Assembly (NCBI GenBank): GCA_036524155.1 | Contig: DATDCV010000526.1 | Span: 1 to 8,290 of the forward strand | Direction of reading: 5' to 3' | DNA: 8,290 bases | Origin: DATDCV01 sp036524155 | Lineage (GTDB): Bacteria > Verrucomicrobiota > Verrucomicrobiia > Limisphaerales > UBA8199 | Shown here: piece by piece, positions 1-6,100 of the stretch | Position numbering within the stretch: position 1 is the stretch's first letter | Layout of the letters: each line of letters starts with the position of its first letter | The notes under the pieces: generated by a model | Told to the model about the DNA's origin: nothing | What the model saw: the letters and a program-made list of their open reading frames with translations, nothing else | The model's database searches: none | Translations under genes and position numbers: made by a program

Positions 1-126
1 GCTGAAAAACAAAAGGAATCCATCGTGCGCGCGTTTCTACCAACAGTACTGAATTGAATGTGTCGGCACGGGCTGCCACCAACAGTCACCTATTCTGTCG
101 CGGCGGGCTTATTGAACAATTTGTGG
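1..126. other. Intergenic region downstream of the giant gene; no gene seen
   Basis: This stretch lies 3' of the minus-strand gene. I see no coding region and no convincing intrinsic terminator: read on the minus strand, the only short stem (GGCA/TGCC) is four base pairs, and the T-rich run near positions 4-18 is not preceded by a stable GC-rich hairpin. A nine-base direct repeat, ACCAACAGT, occurs at 39-47 and 78-86, which may be chance. Transcription may end further downstream, outside the window. Confidence 0.6.
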
Positions 127-3100
127 TTACGGCACCTGGGGTGTCACGAGGCGGTAAAAACGGACCCGCGTGTTGGCGGCAGTCGTGTCGGGTATGCTGA
201 TTGGGCCGGAGGCTGATTGCGCGGGCACGTCGGCCAGCTTGAGCCATACGGCCTCATTGAGGTCATCTTTGAAGAGGACGGTATAGGTTCTGCCGGCGAC
301 AGCGGTGAACGCGACGTTACGGGCGGTGCCGCCGGGCTGCACGGAATCAATCTTGAGGTAACTGGTGGCAAGGGTGGGATTGGTGCCGGCGAGAAATTCC
401 TGGGCATTATTGAACCCGTCGTTGTCGGGGTCGGCACCGGGGGCCGCTTGCGGCGCGGTGATTGAACCGAAGTACTGTATTTGCCAGGCATCGGGGAGAC
501 CGTCGCCGTTGGTGTCCAGCGGGTCGACAAGGTTGGGTCGGCCGGCGGTGGGAACGGCGACGAACCAGTTGGCGGGATCGTTGCCATAGTTGGAAGCGAC
601 ATTCCGCTGCAAGGAAGAGCCGGTGCCGCCGGCGCCAATCGGCCACGGCGCGGCGTTCAGGTAACTGATCTGGTCCGTCAGGACATAAGGCACATAGCCG
701 GCGTCCGGATGGGGCGCAATTTGCGGGGAATCGGGATAGTAAAGCGCGATGCTTTCGCCGCCGTTGGCGAGGTTGCCGGCGTAAGGCCCGAACAGCGGCA
801 CCGCAGGGCTGAGATTATAGCGCGCGCGGAAATTGGCCAGCATAAGCGGGTCGGCTCCGGGATCGAAGTTAACGATCAACAGAAACCCGCCCGCGGGCAG
901 GTGGACCCCCTGAGGGAAAGTATAATTGACGCCGCCCTTTACTTTCCAGGTGTTGGTCAGCGCCTGCGGATCGAACAGCGGAACATCGTTGGGTGAAACA
1001 TTGTGCAACTCGATGAACTCGTCCTGCGTGTCATCCTCCAGCCCGTTGGGCGGGGGATAAAACATGATTTCGTTGATCACCACCGGTCCGACCAGCGGGT
1101 GGGCGTTGGGCGCGCCGGTGCCGAGGCGGAACTGCTCCACCGTGGCCGGGTTATCGACTCCGAACGAGCGGCTGCTCAGGGCGACAAAGTCCACCTGCCC
1201 GACGCTGTTGGTATAGCGTCCGAAGGACACGCTATTATCGGCCGAGCCGAAAATCGCCGGGGCACGGTAGCCCGTGAGCGCTCCGCCCGCATCCGCCTCG
1301 GAAAGATAAACCCGGTCGCCGTGCGCCGAATTGAAAGTGAAAGGAACCGACGAGCCGCCGGGTGAATTGAACTGGTATTCGTAAATGACTTTGTAGTCGT
1401 AGCCGGCAATCATCGTGTTGTCAGGCACCCGATATTTTTTGAGCTCGGCCGGGTCGTTGCTGAGGAACCAGCCGCCGATGTTCACCGCCGCGGGGCTGGC
1501 GTTGTAGAATTCGACGGCGTCTTCGAGCGGGGGATCGGTGTGGGAGAGGACCTCGTTGACGACGACATTCGGAACCGGCAGGTAATTGCTTTCGGCGGGC
1601 GAGGGCGTGCCGGCAAAATTGACGATGTTGGCCGAGCCGTCCGGGAACCGGCCCTGGGACACACCGGTTTGTTGCGCCCCGAAGCTGACGGCGTCGATCA
1701 GGGTGCCGACCGGGGAGAACAGGCCGATCGCCTCGCCGAGGCGGCTGAGGGCAAATCCGACGTGATTCGCCCCGGCGGGCTGATCATTATCGGCGACGAA
1801 TTTCACAAACGCATCAGGGCCGATGCCGATGAACGAAAGCGGCGGGACCGGGGAAAGGCTCTTTTTGGTGAGGTCATCGGTGAACGACAGGCCGCTGATC
1901 GAAACCGGCAGGCTGGCGCTGTTGTGAACTTCGAACCAGTCCGGGCCGCTTGCCGGGTCGGCCATCCACTCGTTGACCTTGAGATTCGAGACGCTGGCCA
2001 GGCCGGCGACGAGGTTGGGCGCCTTGGGAGTGGGAACCGTAAGCGCCCAACCGCCGGACCCGTCGGGCATGCGCCCGATCGAGAAGTCAGCCGCCTGCAA
2101 GCCGTAATTGACGCCGTCGATCAAGCCGCCGCCGTTGGCGGGACTGTTGAAGAGCAGCAGCGAGCCCCCGCTGGCGCGGAGCGAAAAACCGGAATTATTG
2201 GTGGCGGCAGGCAAATCGTTATTGCAGTAAAGCTGTAGATAACCTCCCGCAGGTAAAGCTGTGGCGGTCCCGAAGACATATTTTCGGGGGTTGTTAGCGT
2301 CGTCGGTGAGGCCGAGACCGGCCAGGCTGATCGTATTGGGGCCGGCGTTGAACAGTTCGACCCAGTCGGACAGGGTACCGTTGGCATTGGTGAGGGAATG
2401 GTTGCTGGCGACCACCTCGTTGAGGACCACCGGGATGCCGGTGATGCTGGTGACGACGTTGGTGGCGTAGTGGACGGCGTTTAACTGCATGCCGAAAACG
2501 TCATCGGAGCTCGTCGTATTGATCTGGTGCACCTCGACTGCCAGGACGTTGTCCCCGGGGACCGGTCGGTCGGTGAACGCGAGGTACTCGGGCGTGCCTT
2601 CCACCGAGATCTGGCCGGTAGCGAGCGTGTCATAGGTCACCGCGGCGGGCATGCGAATCGAGGCGGACATCCTCGTGCCGTTTAGATAATAGACCGCCCC
2701 GTCATCGACAAAATTGGTCGAGACCAGCGTGTAGTCCGTCAACGAGCCGTCCCATTGGAAATGGGTGCGGTAATAAACAGCGATTTTGCCACCGGCCTGG
2801 TTCGGGGCGGGAATAGTGGTGCGGAACGGGAACGGATACTCAGCGGGTGTCGTTTCATATCCGAACAGGCCGAGGCCCTGCGGCCAGGCGGAATCATTGA
2901 AGCCGATTTGGTACCAGGAAGTGCCGAAGTTGGTGCCGCCGGAGTTGTCATATCGCCAGGGGGTGTCGATCCCCACCAGGTTCACCATCGTCGATGTCAC
3001 GTTCGTCACCGACAGCACGCCGTTGGGGACCGGGTTCGGCGCGCCGGGAGTGGGCACGGCGAAACTCACCAGGATGTCGCTGCCGTTCGGGCTGCGGCCC

Positions 3101-6100
3101 TGAGAAACATCGGTCGTCTGGGGCCCATAGTTAATCGCATCGATCCTTTGGAGCGTGGAGTCGGAAAGGATGACGATGCCGACGTTGGGGTCGAGCTTGA
3201 ACGCCAGGTGGTCGGCGCCTTGTTGGGGATCGGAATCGGCGATGAACGGCAGGTAGTTGGTGGGAGCGATAAAGCTCAAAGCGGGGATGGGGCTAAGCGC
3301 CGGGGCGCCTTCGGCATCCGAGAAATAGCAGCCGCCCACCAAAACGGGCAGTGAATCCGCGTTGAAAAGCTCGATGAAATCGTTGTTGGCGAGAAACAGC
3401 CCGTCGGCGAGCCACTCGTTTATTTTGAGGTGGTGGGCGTCGCCAAGCAGGACAGCGATGTTGTTGGCGCCGAAGGTGGGGCGGCAAAGGACCCAGGCGC
3501 CGTCGGCACCGCGGCCGATTGAGTAATCGGGGAGTTGCACACCGAACACAACCGAGTCGAGGAGCGCCCCGCCATTGGCAGCTTTGTCAAACAGGTAAAG
3601 GTCATCGCCGGTTGTCTTCAGCGCGAATCCGAGGTGAACTCCCGGAGCGCCGGTCTGGCTATCGGCGTATAAAGTCAGGTACTGGTGAGACGCCAACAAC
3701 GGGGTGCCGGCAGGGAACGTAAACTTGTTCGGGAGCGCGGCATTGTCTGACAGGCTCAGGCCGGCCAAATCGACGGAGCCGGCACCGTAGTTGTAGAGTT
3801 CCACCAGGTCGGGAGTTGTCCCGGCATTGGTCAAAGTGGTGGAGTTGAGGGCGAGGATTTCGTTGAGCCGCACGGTGGTGCGGGTGGGCGGGATATAGCC
3901 GGTGTCCACAACCCAAGTGCGGGAGGACGTGACCAGCGCATCGGCGCCGAACGCCGGGTCATCCTGGTAATAACCGGAATCGCGCTTGCCACTCACCTCA
4001 ACCCGGTGCGGCCCGTTGGCGAGGCCGGTGAGAGAAATAGGCGTCGTCGTGGAGATTTCCCCGCTCCACGCGCCACCGTCCAACCTGTATCTGTAGTGCG
4101 TATAGCCTGAGCCGTTCGGAAAACCGGCGACCGGCATGCCGAAGCCGGAACGCACGACGCCGACTGTCAGCGTCGCGGTGGTTAGGTTGTTGGTGCCGAC
4201 AGGTTCGCCCGCGACGGAGGCGCCGAGGGGGACTACGCCGCCCATGTCCCGGCCATTGGGACCGGTGCCACGGGCCGGGGAGCCGGGCTGCAGGCTGAAC
4301 CAGTCGCGCATGACCTGCGCGCTCTGCCAGTCCGCGAAGTAGGTTTCCGACAGGTCAGGGATATGCTTTAGCAGGGCGACGACGACGAGGTTGTTCATGC
4401 CGGGTCCGGTCCAGGCCATCGGCACGAGGTTATTGTTGAACGTGACGGTGGTCTGTGCCGGGTCGTAATTGCGGACGAGTTGCTCGGCATCGGTGATGAT
4501 GTTGCCTTCGAGGTAGTATCCCCGTCCAAACGTGGTGCCCACATCCTGCACGTTGACGATACCGGAGGCGAAGTCCTCCCCGCCGGTCTTGGTTGTGTGG
4601 ACGATGGTGTTGTTGATCAAGGTGTAGAAGTTACCTTGCTTGGCGGTCGCGGCATTGTCGCAATCGTAGATGATGTTCCCTATGACCGTGATTTCTGAGG
4701 TGTCGGCACCGGTATTTCCTCCGGAAACCGCGCTGGAACTGTCGGGCGCGCCATTGCGGTGGCAATGCATAAAGATGTTGCCCTCGATCCACGCGTCCGT
4801 GCCGTCGAGGTCGAGGATGTCGTCGCTGGCCGGGCCGGCAAAGACGTTATTGTAGTATTGGATGATGGGCTGGCCGAAGTCACGATTGCCACCCGTGAAA
4901 TCCATAATGTCGTTGTAGCCGCTCGTGCCGCCGAAGTAACAGTCGCGGACGATGCCGCGCCCGCCGACCTTGATGCCCCCGGTGCCGTGCACCAATTCAA
5001 ACCCGGCGGTGCTGGTCGGGAAAATGCAACCGCTGACCAGGAACGAAGCGCCGTCCAGCGACAGGTACTGATGCGTGGTGGTGCCAAAAGTGGAATGATC
5101 CAGCGACAGCGTGCCGCCGGCCACATGGATGCAGGTCGCCCCGTTGCTCTCGAACAGTGTGTAGGCAAAACGCGTCTCCGGCGAGGCACCAAGCCCGTTG
5201 ATGGTGATGCCGCCCCAGGGCGCGCCCGAACCAGGTCGTCCCGTGAAACGGATCGGCGCGTCGATCGTCCCCTCCGCCAGGAGACGACCGCCATCCGCGA
5301 CCACAAGGTTCGCGTTCGTATTCAGGTAAACAATCGTGCCCGGCTGGATGGTAAGGGTGGCGCCGCCGGCGATCGTCAGACCCCCATCGATGAAATAGGG
5401 ACCCGCGGTAGGCGACCAGGTGGTATCGGCGGCGACCGTGCCCGCAACGGTGGCGACGGCACCTGAGTCGTACCAGATGTCGGTGTAGGTGCGTTCGAAT
5501 TCGATGCCGCTTTCATCCAATGCTTGAACCAGGACGCGATTAAGGCCCGGGTTGAGAGCGACGGCGGCAGTGGTCCAACTCGCGGTCCAGGCGGTCCAGG
5601 CCGCGGGCGCGCCGTTGACCAGGATTGCGCGGGTCCTGATGGCGTTGCCCTTTCCGAACAGGGCGGTGGTGGGCGAGGTGGTATAGGGGAAATTGTTCGC
5701 GTGAGGCAGGCTGTCGGATACGGTCAAGTTCAGCGGGACAAGGGAGAGAATATAGTTCACCTGGGCGGCGTTATAGGCCTTGAAGAGATCGATGTTACCT
5801 TGCGGCACGTAGCCGGTGAGCAATTGGTCGAGGAGCGGGTTCATCCGGGCCGGCGAAAAGACCGTGTCGCAGTAATTCTTCAGCCATTTGAAATAAAGGG
5901 GCGCAAACTCGGGAGTCTTCATGAACCTGTTCATGACGGACACGTTCGTCATGCCCCAAATATTGATCCGGGTGATGTTGGTAGTCAGACCACGGCCCAT
6001 GACGCTGTCCAGGTCGTAGGGGAGCGCCAGGAAGCGGGTGTCGTTGGTGCCACGGAAAAGCGCATAGTCGTCACCCACGCCGTTGGCGAGGCAGGTTTCG

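Noticed and set aside
39..86. Nine-base direct repeat ACCAACAGT at 39-47 and 78-86
   Set aside because: Only two short copies with unrelated flanks; consistent with chance, and no array or mobile element boundary is seen.
127..160. C-terminal sorting signal such as PEP-CTERM
   Set aside because: The protein ends RFYRLVTPQVP with no hydrophobic segment or basic tail after it.
4759..5466. Open frames of 230-odd codons on the plus strand (also 1540-2238), opposite the beta-helix and LTD5/LTD4 regions
   Set aside because: Same shadow effect; the opposite strand shows clear domain signatures throughout and these products do not resemble known folds.
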